DNA from: an uncultured Bacteroidales bacterium
Lineage (GTDB): Bacteria; Bacteroidota; Bacteroidia; Bacteroidales; Paludibacteraceae
DNA length: 64,000 nt
Direction: 5' to 3'
Assembly: GCA_947164985.1 (NCBI GenBank)
Contig: CAMUYI010000004.1
Location: 124,001-188,000 of the forward strand
Shown here: in pieces, positions 8,751-17,324 of the stretch
How positions within the stretch are numbered: the stretch's first letter is position 1
How the letters are laid out: the number at the start of each line of letters is the position of its first letter
Position numbers and translations under genes: made by a program
Notes under the pieces: generated by a model
The model's input: only the letters and a program-made list of their open reading frames with translations
What the model was told of the DNA's origin: nothing
Database searches by the model: none

Positions 8751-8800
8751 TTCAATGATTTGTAGGGTTTCACCGTAAATAGAGCTTACAATCATAACAA

Positions 8801-8908
8801 ACACACGGGCGACTCTCTCATCGAGCCGCCCATGTTATATTGTACTTGGTACTTAGTCCCTTGGTCACGTTATTTGACCTCTTGTCCGGCCAGGGTATAT
8901 ACCTTCAG
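8801..8908. repeat. Intergenic repeat block B, copy 2
   Basis: Second copy of the block at 6754-6850: ACACACGGGCGACTC, a GGGCG/CGCCC hairpin (with extra GACTC/GAG pairing), then TTGTACTTGGTACTTAGTCC with its continuation. On the minus strand it can serve as the terminator of the CotH-like gene. Confidence 0.8.
8870..8905 (-). other. T9SS-tail-like coding remnant downstream of the CotH gene stop
   Basis: In frame with the CotH-like gene but beyond its stop codon (8954-8956), the minus strand reads about 27 further codons ending KVYTLAGQEVK and a stop at 8870-8872. This looks like the last codons of a type IX secretion tail separated from the gene by one stop codon, or a leftover of a shared 3' module. 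It is not expected to be translated on its own. Confidence 0.4.
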
Positions 8909-8953
8909 CGCAACGTCAGCGTAAGGTCTGCTGATTTGTGCAAAGCAAAAAAA

Positions 8954-10093
8954 TTACAGATTCTTGTTCAACCAATCGAAGCGCTGATCCATCCACAAGA
9001 GCAACTTATCAATGTTCTCATCATAAGATACATTCCTCTCAACATGCTGGTGCAACGAAGCTGCTTGGTGGCGAATAAAAGAATAGTAATTGCTTCTATT
9101 GCCATAGAAAAATTGGAATCGCTTACGAACATTGTGTGCAAACGCAGGATCTTCAAACAACCGAGTGTACCATAAAGAATTTCTGACATGCCAGCCTACA
9201 GGCGAATCACAACCATTATCGGGGGTATTACCATAACCTAAATCAAAATCCCATACAGGTCCCATCACTATTCGCCCATCTGTGCCACTGTGCATATAGC
9301 AACTACTAAAGAAGACGGCATCATTATTTTTAGCTATCTCATTAATCAGAAACCAATCTATCCACGAATCTTCGTCCAGATACTTCCGCCAACCATCTAT
9401 AGAATCCGTAAAATTATCCGCGAACAAGGCATCTTCCGCCTGTTGAAAAAAGGCATGCAGTTGTTTAATCCGTTGTTCAGAGAGATTCTTGTCCGGATAT
9501 TCAATTCGAAAAGGATTTTCCATATTCCGTGTCCGGAAATAGGAATCTTTTTCCGTTACCCGGGCATCCACTTCAATCAGCCAACCGTCTTGTTCTATTT
9601 CCACCCGATGCGCCCCGACTTCTACTTTTTCGCATAACTGATAGATACCTTTATATGCTCCGTTATAGAATAGCTCCGCAAAACATGAATGAGGAGTCCA
9701 TTCCAAATTGGTTTGTTCTGACATTCTGAAAGCCAGCGCATTGCGTAGCATGGTGCTATCAAAATAATTGGCGAGCAGAACCCATTTCCTGGCTTCCGGC
9801 ATACCACACAAGGAATGGTTCTGACTCAGTTTGAGCGCAAAGGGACGTTTCGGGCATTCCGCCGTACTATTCCCGCGCAATTTGATTTTAGCCTTTTCGT
9901 CCCGATAGACCATATGCGTAGAATCGGTTAACTCAAAGAGACAGGGTTCGTCTTCTTTTTGCAAGAATTCATACGCCACGGCACATTCAATCCTCACTTT
10001 AGGAATGGTTTGTAGTGATACATCAGAATGGCAACCAGTACAACCCGTCATAAAAAGCATGATTGAGAAAATCCATAACAGTTCCTTTTTCAT
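8954..10093 (-). CDS. CotH-kinase-family lipoprotein
   Basis: A 379-residue lipoprotein: signal MKKELLWIFSIMLFMTGC gives a Cys at the lipobox. The body matches the CotH family, atypical protein kinases first known from spore coats and common as secreted proteins in Bacteroidota. Visible hallmarks are KIKLRGNSTAECPKRPFALKL near residue 70 and MGPVWDFDLGYGN near residue 280, where the two Asp bind metal/ATP in CotH. I chose the third in-frame ATG because it gives a proper lipoprotein signal; 10111 and 10138 are alternatives. The substrate is unknown. Confidence 0.88.
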   Translation of the reverse strand: MKKELLWIFSIMLFMTGCTGCHSDVSLQTIPKVRIECAVAYEFLQKEDEPCLFELTDSTHMVYRDEKAKIKLRGNSTAECPKRPFALKLSQNHSLCGMPEARKWVLLANYFDSTMLRNALAFRMSEQTNLEWTPHSCFAELFYNGAYKGIYQLCEKVEVGAHRVEIEQDGWLIEVDARVTEKDSYFRTRNMENPFRIEYPDKNLSEQRIKQLHAFFQQAEDALFADNFTDSIDGWRKYLDEDSWIDWFLINEIAKNNDAVFFSSCYMHSGTDGRIVMGPVWDFDLGYGNTPDNGCDSPVGWHVRNSLWYTRLFEDPAFAHNVRKRFQFFYGNRSNYYSFIRHQAASLHQHVERNVSYDENIDKLLLWMDQRFDWLNKNL

Positions 10094-10150
10094 TGTCCTA
10101 ATAGTTTTCATTAAACAAATCGCACCGCCAAACTTCATCGTTTGACGGTG

Positions 10151-10183
10151 CAAAAGTACTGCAATTAATCGGGGTGTACAAAT
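10151..10183 (-). promoter_or_regulatory. Bacteroides-type promoter for the CotH-like gene
   Basis: On the minus strand TTTGT is the -33 element and TACTTTTG at 10158-10151 the -7 element, at the standard spacing. Confidence 0.65.
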
Positions 10184-10218
10184 TCCTAAATTTTGAAAAT
10201 TCTTGGGATTATTATTCC

Positions 10219-10731
10219 TTATGGAAATCTATAAAATTTGGATGTCGTTATTCCTAATGACGTTTCCAATAGGACAAAGGAAAAGCCATATGGTACTCCG
10301 TCTGACGAATCAGGGAAGTAGTCCAACCGCTGTCCATTACTATTGCATACATAGATTTCATTGACCTGCAGACAGCCTGTATAATCCTTTCCCGGGCTAC
10401 TGATCCGGATGACGTACTGTCCCGGACGAGTTATCGGATAGATGATCGTACCGCTTTTCAAATCATAATACGTTTCGGTCATTCTTTCTTTTTGACACTC
10501 TTGGATAACTACATACGAGTCCGTGCCCGCATCCTTCTCGATGCGTAAGGTATTGCCGATTAATGTAGCCCGAATCTGGTTGGGGTCTGATGGATCAGGG
10601 GTACTCCCCTTCGGACCATCCTCATAACCAAGCTCAACCCTAGACTCCATTAGGGGAATATCAATCGAGTTGGCATAACACAAACTGCCGATGCCAGCAA
10701 TCCAGAAAATGATAAGCAATAGTCTACGCAT
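10219..10731 (-). CDS. Small secreted protein, DUF3244-like
   Basis: About 170 residues with a signal peptide (MRRLLLIIFWIAGIGSLCYA). The body, with YDLKSGTIIYPITRPGQYVIRI near the middle, looks like a small beta-sandwich of the DUF3244 kind that occurs next to TPR-type regulators in Bacteroides. The assignment is by pattern only. The start overlaps the stop of the TPR regulator gene by eight bases, so the two are translationally coupled and probably work together. Confidence 0.6.
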   Translation of the reverse strand: MRRLLLIIFWIAGIGSLCYANSIDIPLMESRVELGYEDGPKGSTPDPSDPNQIRATLIGNTLRIEKDAGTDSYVVIQECQKERMTETYYDLKSGTIIYPITRPGQYVIRISSPGKDYTGCLQVNEIYVCNSNGQRLDYFPDSSDGVPYGFSFVLLETSLGITTSKFYRFP

Positions 10732-11941
10732 ATCTGTCACAAGTTATGGTTTGTAATGTTCTATGCAGTTCCTTGACGCTTACGCCAAGTCGCTTTGCAA
10801 TGATATATTTGTCTTTGCCTATTCCACTTTCCGCGCGGAACAGGATTTCCGCTATCTCCGCATAAGTAAAGCCAATCAGTATTAGTACGCTGATACGGAT
10901 TTCCCGCTCTGACAAGCCTTTTTGTTCCAATTTATCTGCTATACCGTTTAGGTTTGCATTACAAATGGCACAGAACTGTGCATAGTTATTCAAATGCAGG
11001 TCTTCCCGCAGGTTCGTACTTTTCTTTAGTTTGCGACACTGCTGCTCTATAGAGTTGATTCGTTTACGGCGATACCAGAACCACCAAGCCAATATGGAAC
11101 CAAGCATGATTATTCCGGTGATTGCACCCCAAATCCATCCCACATGGTGCTTGGGTGCTCGGGAGTCTTGCAAAGCCTGTTCTGCCATTTGCATTGCTAT
11201 AATCCAATCTGGATTATTGCGTTCCAATTTTTGCTGTATATCGCTGCGCGTAGCTGCCAAAACCCGTATATCATCCGCGATAGCCGTGCTGTCACAATGC
11301 GTCAATATATAATAAGCATCGTCTAAATATCTCGGATTATCTGTCTTTTGCACTACCCGTTCCGCGTAATATACAGCCGAATCATTGTTGCCAATGAAGG
11401 TAAAAGCCTGCGCTCGCAACATATCGAAATATACCGAATTCAACGGCTTTTGCTGCGTATAATACAATACTGAATCATACTCCTCGACATATAGACATGC
11501 AGCTGCCCTGCTCTCTGATATTTTCAGGCGTACTGCATCATCGGAACACAACCCAAGCGCCGAATCAGTCAACTGCATTGCCGCCTTTTTATGTCCCGTT
11601 ACCGCTTGTTCCCACGCCATGTTGTTTAGCGCAAACGCATATGCTGTTGTGTCCGCTGCTTTGGCAAAAAGACAGGCTGATTTTTCATAAAGATCATATG
11701 CCAACTCATGCCGCTCCCCCATACGACACATAGTAGCCATATTACTATAAGCCCGCCCTTGAATAGCGTACTCGCGGGAATTGCATCGCGTCGCTGAGAT
11801 GAACGCTTCCACCGCTTCAATCGGACGCCCTGACTCCCGCAATGCTCGCCCTGAACGATAATAAGATCCCGCATCCGGCGAAGTACAAGAAAGAAGATAA
11901 GCCGGCGCAATCAACCATAATATGTGTCTTTTCACCCACAA
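10724..11941 (-). CDS. TPR lipoprotein/transmembrane regulator with C-terminal helix-turn-helix
   Basis: A 405-residue protein of a Bacteroidales regulator type. It starts with a lipoprotein-like signal (LLSC near residue 19), continues with TPR-like helices to about residue 245, crosses the membrane at about 267-287 (GWIWGAITGIIMLGSILAWWFW), has a short coiled-coil, and ends with a LuxR-like HTH region (about 340-405: LSEREIRISVLILIGFTYAEIAEIL). This architecture senses outside the cytoplasm and would bind DNA or RNA polymerase from the membrane. Two Bacteroides-type promoters lie upstream. The downstream secreted protein may be its ligand or target. Confidence 0.8.
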   Translation of the reverse strand: MWVKRHILWLIAPAYLLSCTSPDAGSYYRSGRALRESGRPIEAVEAFISATRCNSREYAIQGRAYSNMATMCRMGERHELAYDLYEKSACLFAKAADTTAYAFALNNMAWEQAVTGHKKAAMQLTDSALGLCSDDAVRLKISESRAAACLYVEEYDSVLYYTQQKPLNSVYFDMLRAQAFTFIGNNDSAVYYAERVVQKTDNPRYLDDAYYILTHCDSTAIADDIRVLAATRSDIQQKLERNNPDWIIAMQMAEQALQDSRAPKHHVGWIWGAITGIIMLGSILAWWFWYRRKRINSIEQQCRKLKKSTNLREDLHLNNYAQFCAICNANLNGIADKLEQKGLSEREIRISVLILIGFTYAEIAEILFRAESGIGKDKYIIAKRLGVSVKELHRTLQTITCDRYA

Positions 11942-11948
11942 AACGCTG

Positions 11949-11981
11949 CAAAGGTACTGCTTTTTACTGAATAATGCAAAT
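11949..11981 (-). promoter_or_regulatory. Proximal Bacteroides-type promoter of the TPR-HTH operon
   Basis: On the minus strand TTGCAT is followed by TACCTTTG at 11956-11949, eight bases from the start codon. Confidence 0.75.
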
Positions 11982-12033
11982 TAATGACTTAGGAAATATA
12001 TTGGGATTTTTCCTTGTTTTCCTATATTTGTTG

Positions 12034-12066
12034 CAAAGGTACAAAGAATTTTTGGAATATACAAAT
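12034..12066 (-). promoter_or_regulatory. Distal second promoter of the TPR-HTH operon
   Basis: TTTGTATATTC and TACCTTTG (12041-12034) on the minus strand repeat the promoter pattern 85 bases upstream of the proximal promoter. Confidence 0.6.
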
Positions 12067-12093
12067 AAATCTCTCTTTTTTATGCAGGCACAA

Positions 12094-12121
12094 AAAAATC
12101 TGCACTTTCGATGCAGATTTT
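12094..12121 (-). terminator. Terminator after the RhuM-family gene
   Basis: A strong perfect stem AAAATCTGCA / TGCAGATTTT around CTTTCGA lies right after the stop at 12129, with T runs on both sides. Confidence 0.85.
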
Positions 12122-12128
12122 AAGATTT

Positions 12129-13163
12129 TTATTTGTCACTTTGTGAATCGTCCTCGCCTAATAAGCTGTTAGTTGAGCCAAAGAGAGATAACTGTCGTAT
12201 AGCACGATCATAGTCAGATTCTAATTGGTTCATCTCTCGCTGACGATAGATGGTGTATTCGTGTTCGGCTTTTTCTTGCGCCTGTTGGTGGCTTATAGAA
12301 CCGCTTCCTTCTAACAACGGGCGACGGTTATTGCTTAGCACCCGATCAAGTTCGTCTATCCACTCTTGCATGGTCATAGGATGTTGCTCCATCGCTTGCA
12401 ATTCCGCATAGTCGAAGAACTGAGACACCAACAGATTTAGTCGCTGGAGTTCTATTTCCGTCAAATAGTTCTTGGCAATAGTTACATCATCTTTTGTGAT
12501 ATAGTTCCCTTTGAAGTTCGTCATGCCGAGCATCGGCTTTTCATTATCCACTCTGTCATAGACCACCTCAGCCGCTGTATGTTGGTGTGCTGCATAGTGC
12601 ATCTTGTTTTGCACTGTAGCAAAGAACTGACGTGTAATCTCGGCTTTCGGATCATAATCCAACGCAGTTGCATAGATGTCGGTCACTTGCTGATAGAGGT
12701 TGCGCTCACTACTACGAATATCGCGGATACGTTGGAGTAATTCGCGGAAATAACGTCCTCCGTTACCTTTTAGCCGTTCGTCATCCAATGTGTAGCCTTT
12801 TATGATATATTCGTGAATGCGCTGAGTTGCCCATTGACGGAAACGTGTACCTTGCACAGAATGAACGCGATAGCCAACAGAAATGACTACATCAAGGTTG
12901 TAGTAATTGGTGGGTTTGGTAGAAAAGTCGGAAATTCCGATTTTTCTCACCGTATCTGCTTCGGAAAGTTCACCTTCTTTGTAAATATTCAAAATATGCT
13001 CGTTGATGGTAGAGCGCGATTTTCCAAACAATATACTCATTTGCTCAATAGGCAACCAAACCGTTTCGTCTTGAAGAATAACATCAATAGCGGCTTTGCC
13101 TTCTTCGGATTGATAGATAACAATCTCGCCTCTTGTGTCATTTGTAAGATCTTGTGTCTTCAT
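12129..13163 (-). CDS. RhuM-family virulence/accessory protein
   Basis: A 344-residue member of the RhuM family, named after a Salmonella pathogenicity island gene and widespread in accessory and defence-rich regions. The N-terminal part (residues about 10-115) has the family pattern: VIYQSEEGKAAIDV, TVWLPIEQMSILFGKSRSTINEHI, and YNLDVVISVGYRVHSVQGTRFRQWA. This is an HTH-like region resembling phage Rha/antirepressor and Fic-associated N-domains. The C-terminal part is helical and charged. Biochemical function is unknown. It has its own promoter and terminator, like a single-gene cassette. Confidence 0.88.
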   Translation of the reverse strand: MKTQDLTNDTRGEIVIYQSEEGKAAIDVILQDETVWLPIEQMSILFGKSRSTINEHILNIYKEGELSEADTVRKIGISDFSTKPTNYYNLDVVISVGYRVHSVQGTRFRQWATQRIHEYIIKGYTLDDERLKGNGGRYFRELLQRIRDIRSSERNLYQQVTDIYATALDYDPKAEITRQFFATVQNKMHYAAHQHTAAEVVYDRVDNEKPMLGMTNFKGNYITKDDVTIAKNYLTEIELQRLNLLVSQFFDYAELQAMEQHPMTMQEWIDELDRVLSNNRRPLLEGSGSISHQQAQEKAEHEYTIYRQREMNQLESDYDRAIRQLSLFGSTNSLLGEDDSQSDK

Positions 13164-13182
13164 AAAACAAATATATTTTTCG

Positions 13183-13215
13183 CAAAGATACTACTTTTTA
13201 TTCAATTATGCAAGT
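13183..13215 (-). promoter_or_regulatory. Bacteroides-type promoter for the RhuM-family gene
   Basis: TTGCAT and TATCTTTG (13190-13183) on the minus strand at the standard spacing, 20 bases before the start codon. Confidence 0.75.
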
Positions 13216-13328
13216 TTATTGCACAAAAAATATACTTTTTTATGCAGTACGGTGAATTTATTGCACAAAATCGCTCAGTCCAACACTATAAATCCTGCCC
13301 AATAATAGGGAGTAAAGGGCATGGACAC

Positions 13329-13365
13329 AAAAAAATGACATACGCAAATTTGTATGCCATTTTTT
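13329..13365. terminator. Terminator downstream of clpB
   Basis: AAAAAATG-A-CATAC / GTATG-C-CATTTTTT is a long stem with one mismatch and T runs on both strands. A second hairpin, ATGGTAA/TTACCAT, lies between it and the clpB stop at 13384-13403. Confidence 0.7.
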
Positions 13366-13411
13366 GAAAATTAGTGATTGATTATGGTAAAAAAGTTACC
13401 ATAACATCCTT

Positions 13412-15472
13412 TTAGTTGCGGAACTTGAGTTCGCCGTCGCGGAGCTCGACGATGACAGGTCGTTTGCTATCTACCTTGCCTCCGATGATCTCTTTACTCA
13501 GCTCATTGAGCACGAGGCGTTGTAACGCTCTCTTGACAGGCCGCGCACCAAACTGCGGATCGTAGCCTTCTTTGGCAATATATCGGATTGCATCGTCTGT
13601 GACGCGCAGGTCGATACCTTGCTCTTCAAGCATCTTGTGTATGCGGCCGACTTGCAACTCTACGACCGCTTTGATGTCCTCTTCACTCAATTCGCTGAAA
13701 TGGATGATCTCATCGATACGATTGATGAACTCGGGTCGAACCTGTGCGCGGAGTTGCTCCTCCGTGAGGTTGGAGGTCATGATAATAAGCGTGTTCTTGA
13801 AGTTTACCACGCGCCCCTTATTATCCGTCAAACGGCCGTCGTCCAGTACTTGCAGCAGTACGTTGAATACATCCGGATGCGCTTTCTCGATCTCATCGAA
13901 CAGCACGACAGAGTAGGGTTTTCTACGGATCGCTTCAGTCAATTGACCTCCCTCATCGTATCCCACGTATCCCGGAGGCGCACCGATCAGACGCGTCGCG
14001 CTGAACTTCTCTTGGTACTCACTCATATCGATACGCGTGATCATATTCTCGTCGTCGAAGAGGTAGTCCGCGAGGGCTTTTGCCAATTCGGTTTTACCGA
14101 CACCCGTTGTACCTAAGAAGATAAAGCTTCCGATCGGTCGTTTCGGATCTTGCAGACCCGCACGGCTTCTTCTTATGGCATCACTAACTGCTTCGATGGC
14201 TTCGTTCTGACCGATGATACGCTTATGTAGCTCCTCTTCGAGGTGCAGCAACTTATCCCGTTCACTCTGCATCATTTTTGCAACCGGTATACCCGTCCAA
14301 CGAGCTACTACTTCTGCGATATCGTCTTCATCGACCTCCTCTTTGATCAAGGTCTCATTACTAATCGCGTGCAGCGCGTCTTGTGCGGATTTGATATTGG
14401 CTTCTGCGGCCGGAATCTGACTGTAACGAATCTCTGCTACTTTGCCGTAATCGCCTTCGCGCTCTGCTACTTCAGCTTGATGCTTGAGCGTTTCAATACG
14501 CGCTTTCTCGTTCTGGATTGTGGCTACATAGCCTTTCTCCTTATTCCAGCGGGCATTGAGCTCTTCGCTCTTCGCTTTGAGTTCTTTGAGTTGTTGCTCA
14601 ATGACTTTCAGCTTGGCTTCGTCCTTATCGCGTTTGATAGCCTCCCGTTCGATCTCCAGTTGTTTGATCTGACGATCCAGTGTATCGATCTCTTCCGGTT
14701 TACTATCTACCTCCAGACGTAACTTAGCGGCGGCTTCATCGACTAGGTCGATCGCTTTATCCGGTAAGAAACGATCGGTGATATACCGTGCACTCAAGGT
14801 CACAGCCGCAATGATGGCATCGTCCTTGATACGCACCTTATGATGCGTCTCGTACCGCTCTTTCAGACCACGCAGAATACTGATCGTCGCTGCCTCGTCC
14901 GGTTCATCTACCATGACTTTCTGGAATCGTCTCTCCAAGGCCTTATCGGTCTCGAAATATTTCTGATATTCGTCCAGTGTAGTAGCACCGATAGCCCGCA
15001 GGTCACCCCTTGCTAAGGCCGGTTTCAGAATATTCGCTGCATCCATGGCGCCGCTACTTTTACCGGCTCCTACCAACGTATGGATCTCATCGATAAAGAG
15101 AATGATCTCACCTGCTGCTGCAACGACCTCGTTGACAACGCCTTTGAGTCGCTCCTCAAACTCACCTTGATACTTGGCACCCGCAATCAGGGCACCCATA
15201 TCGAGGGAGTAGATCTGTTTCTTCTTCAGATTCTCCGGTACATCGCCTCGCACGATACGATGCGCAAGTCCTTCGGCGATCGCCGTTTTACCGACACCCG
15301 GTTCACCGATTAAAATAGGGTTGTTCTTCGTACGCCGACTCAGAATCTGCAGCACACGCCGAATCTCGTCATCTCTACCGATGACTGGATCTAATTTACC
15401 TTCTTTAGCCCGCTCACAAAGATTGATCGCGAACTTCTTGAGGTTTTCGTTTTGATTGTTGGAATTATTCAT
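13412..15472 (-). CDS. clpB: ClpB-type AAA+ disaggregase lacking the N-terminal domain
   Basis: ClpB threads aggregated proteins through a hexameric ring together with DnaK. This copy has 686 residues instead of about 860. The about 140-residue N-terminal substrate domain is absent: the protein starts 30 residues before the first ATPase domain. Walker A1 (GEPGVGKT, 56-63), the coiled-coil M-domain (about 255-370) and Walker A2 (GTTGVGKT, 454-461) are spaced as in E. coli ClpB. In the second ATPase domain the stretch between IIMTSN and [10 protein letters not shown] is about 11 residues instead of about 34, a gap of about 23 residues. No upstream in-frame start could restore the N-domain. No heat-shock element is evident. 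It could be the only ClpB or a second, specialised copy. Confidence 0.93.
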   Translation of the reverse strand: MNNSNNQNENLKKFAINLCERAKEGKLDPVIGRDDEIRRVLQILSRRTKNNPILIGEPGVGKTAIAEGLAHRIVRGDVPENLKKKQIYSLDMGALIAGAKYQGEFEERLKGVVNEVVAAAGEIILFIDEIHTLVGAGKSSGAMDAANILKPALARGDLRAIGATTLDEYQKYFETDKALERRFQKVMVDEPDEAATISILRGLKERYETHHKVRIKDDAIIAAVTLSARYITDRFLPDKAIDLVDEAAAKLRLEVDSKPEEIDTLDRQIKQLEIEREAIKRDKDEAKLKVIEQQLKELKAKSEELNARWNKEKGYVATIQNEKARIETLKHQAEVAEREGDYGKVAEIRYSQIPAAEANIKSAQDALHAISNETLIKEEVDEDDIAEVVARWTGIPVAKMMQSERDKLLHLEEELHKRIIGQNEAIEAVSDAIRRSRAGLQDPKRPIGSFIFLGTTGVGKTELAKALADYLFDDENMITRIDMSEYQEKFSATRLIGAPPGYVGYDEGGQLTEAIRRKPYSVVLFDEIEKAHPDVFNVLLQVLDDGRLTDNKGRVVNFKNTLIIMTSNLTEEQLRAQVRPEFINRIDEIIHFSELSEEDIKAVVELQVGRIHKMLEEQGIDLRVTDDAIRYIAKEGYDPQFGARPVKRALQRLVLNELSKEIIGGKVDSKRPVIVELRDGELKFRN

Positions 15473-15535
15473 AGTTATGTGTGTTTTAGTTAATAATTTC
15501 TACTTCAATACACACAAACTATGTTCCAAACGGTC

Positions 15536-16867
15536 TTAGACTGACAAAATGGCAGTTAATCGTGCCAATAGCGCCTGCATATCCGGTAGTACCTCATCCG
15601 CTTTCTCGTCCCACAATTCCTCATCGGGTAGGGGACCGGTATTGACAGCCAACGTGTATAACCCGGCCGCTTTGGCAGCACGTACACCGAGCGGGGCGTT
15701 CTCTACGACCATGCATTCCTCTTTCTTAAATCCAGAGCGCTCCCAGGCCTTCAAGTACGGCTCCGGATCAGGTTTACCTTTGGTGACATCAAACGAAGAG
15801 ATGATACCGGTAAATACATTATCGAAGGTCTTATTGAGCGCATCGATCAGGTTGCGTTGTCCGGAACCCGTTACTACCCAACATTGCACACCTTGTGAAC
15901 GCAAGTAATAAAGCACCTTATCCACGTTGGGGATGATACCGGGAAAACCACCGGTCATTTGTGTGAAATGTTCGGTCTTGTCCTTATAGATAGCTTCGAT
16001 CAGTTCCGGCGAAGCATCTCTACCGAACATCTGCTGATGGTGCTCTTGAATGACACCGGTACTGGTACGCCCCTCATTACGGTAACACTCCATCGCAGTG
16101 TACGGTAAACCATGTTTGGTCATTGCCCAAGCCCATGACTCTGCATGGTAAGGCATGGAGTTATATAACACACCGTCTTGATCAAAGAAAACGGCTTTGA
16201 TGGTGTGACCGAATGGCTTTTCGGGTGTCGAGCCGCTCGACCGATCACCGAAGATTGTACTTCCAATTCGTACCATATTACTTCCGCATTCAATAGCTAT
16301 CCTATAATCATCAGACATTCCCATGGATAGAATCCCGCCATCTGATAATTGCTTCACTTCCGTAAAGCACCTTCTTATCTCGGTTTCATCCTCCGTATTT
16401 GTCGCCATCGCCATAAGGCCACGTACGCGGATACTATGCAGATGAGTACGGGTAAAGTCTAGGATCGATAGCACATTAGTCGCTTCCAGTCCCGTTTTTG
16501 TCTCTTCTTTTGCCACATGCACTTCTAATAGCACATCTTGCACGATACCTTGTTTGGCGGCTTCGTCGTTGATGGCTTGTAACAAGTGCTCTGAATCAAC
16601 GGACTGAATGAGATAGGGGCGTAACTTAATCAAGTCCCGCACTTTATTGGTTTGCAGGTGTCCGATAAAATGCCAATGAATGTCGGAGGGCAGGAGGCTC
16701 ACTTTTTGCTTCAATTCCTGTACACGACTCTCTCCGAAATGGCGTTCTCCAGCTTCGTACGCTTCGCGTATCGCCTCTATGGGTTGATACTTACTCACGC
16801 ACACAAGCGTAACGCTCGCAGGTATATGCGCGCGTACGCTCCTTATGTTTTCGCGTATGGTGTTCAC
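15536..16867 (-). CDS. Fusion of YggS-like PLP-binding protein and HAD-family phosphatase
   Basis: A 443-residue two-domain protein. Residues 1-about 210 are a YggS/PROSC PLP-homeostasis domain: LVCVSKYQP with the PLP lysine at K26, HFGESRVQE, HFIGHLQTNK, and the SMGMSDDYRIAIECGSNMVRIGSTIFG end. After a short linker (SSGSTPEKPFG) residues about 222-443 form a HAD phosphatase of the beta-phosphoglucomutase/PgmB-like subfamily with motif I FFDQDGVL (D229, D231), VVTGSG, and KGKPDPEPYLKA. The two parts are normally separate proteins. A PLP-handling domain joined to a phosphatase suggests a role in vitamin B6 phosphate balance, but this is inference. It is the last gene of the nusB operon, one base after DUF4494. 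Confidence 0.92.
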   Translation of the reverse strand: MNTIRENIRSVRAHIPASVTLVCVSKYQPIEAIREAYEAGERHFGESRVQELKQKVSLLPSDIHWHFIGHLQTNKVRDLIKLRPYLIQSVDSEHLLQAINDEAAKQGIVQDVLLEVHVAKEETKTGLEATNVLSILDFTRTHLHSIRVRGLMAMATNTEDETEIRRCFTEVKQLSDGGILSMGMSDDYRIAIECGSNMVRIGSTIFGDRSSGSTPEKPFGHTIKAVFFDQDGVLYNSMPYHAESWAWAMTKHGLPYTAMECYRNEGRTSTGVIQEHHQQMFGRDASPELIEAIYKDKTEHFTQMTGGFPGIIPNVDKVLYYLRSQGVQCWVVTGSGQRNLIDALNKTFDNVFTGIISSFDVTKGKPDPEPYLKAWERSGFKKEECMVVENAPLGVRAAKAAGLYTLAVNTGPLPDEELWDEKADEVLPDMQALLARLTAILSV

Positions 16868-16868
16868 T

Positions 16869-17285
16869 TTATTGAACGGCGTTCAAGATATCCACTATCG
16901 GCGACTTAGCGATAGAGATGAGTTCGCAATCGTAAGACTTGAGTGCTTGTTTGAGGGCGAAGACCGCATCGTCCAATGTGTTGGCTTGTACCAGAACGGG
17001 TACGTTCTTGCGGGTCTCTTTCTCACCGTCGATGGTGATCATTTCTACGCGGGCTTTGTACCAGAATGCGCCACCTTCGTTCGGGAAGACTTCAAAATAC
17101 TGACTGCGTTTGCAGTTCTGCACTTCGCAGTCACCGAAGATGAACGGCTTAATCTCTTCCAGCAGACAATTCTCTGCATCGGCAAAACTAACCGCTCCGT
17201 GAACCAGATATACTTCTTTTACTTTACCCGGGTTATCTTCGCCTGTTTGGCGATCGTAATGAACTTTAATCTCGTGAAATATCAT
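16869..17285 (-). CDS. DUF4494 family protein
   Basis: A 138-residue cytoplasmic protein of a Bacteroidota-specific family of unknown function. Recognisable parts are the MIFHEIKVHYDR start, KVKEVYLVHGAVSFADAE, and a C-terminal SIAKSPIVDIL. It ends one base before the YggS-HAD gene starts, so the two are almost certainly co-translated. Confidence 0.85.
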   Translation of the reverse strand: MIFHEIKVHYDRQTGEDNPGKVKEVYLVHGAVSFADAENCLLEEIKPFIFGDCEVQNCKRSQYFEVFPNEGGAFWYKARVEMITIDGEKETRKNVPVLVQANTLDDAVFALKQALKSYDCELISIAKSPIVDILNAVQ

Positions 17286-17324
17286 ATCATTTACTATTTA
17301 GTCATTTACCATTTTATCATTTAG
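17286..17324. repeat. Short intergenic tandem repeat (CATTTA units)
   Basis: The spacer before DUF4494 consists of near-copies of TCATTTACCATTTAGT-like units. The same units recur at 61778-61837. Confidence 0.7.
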
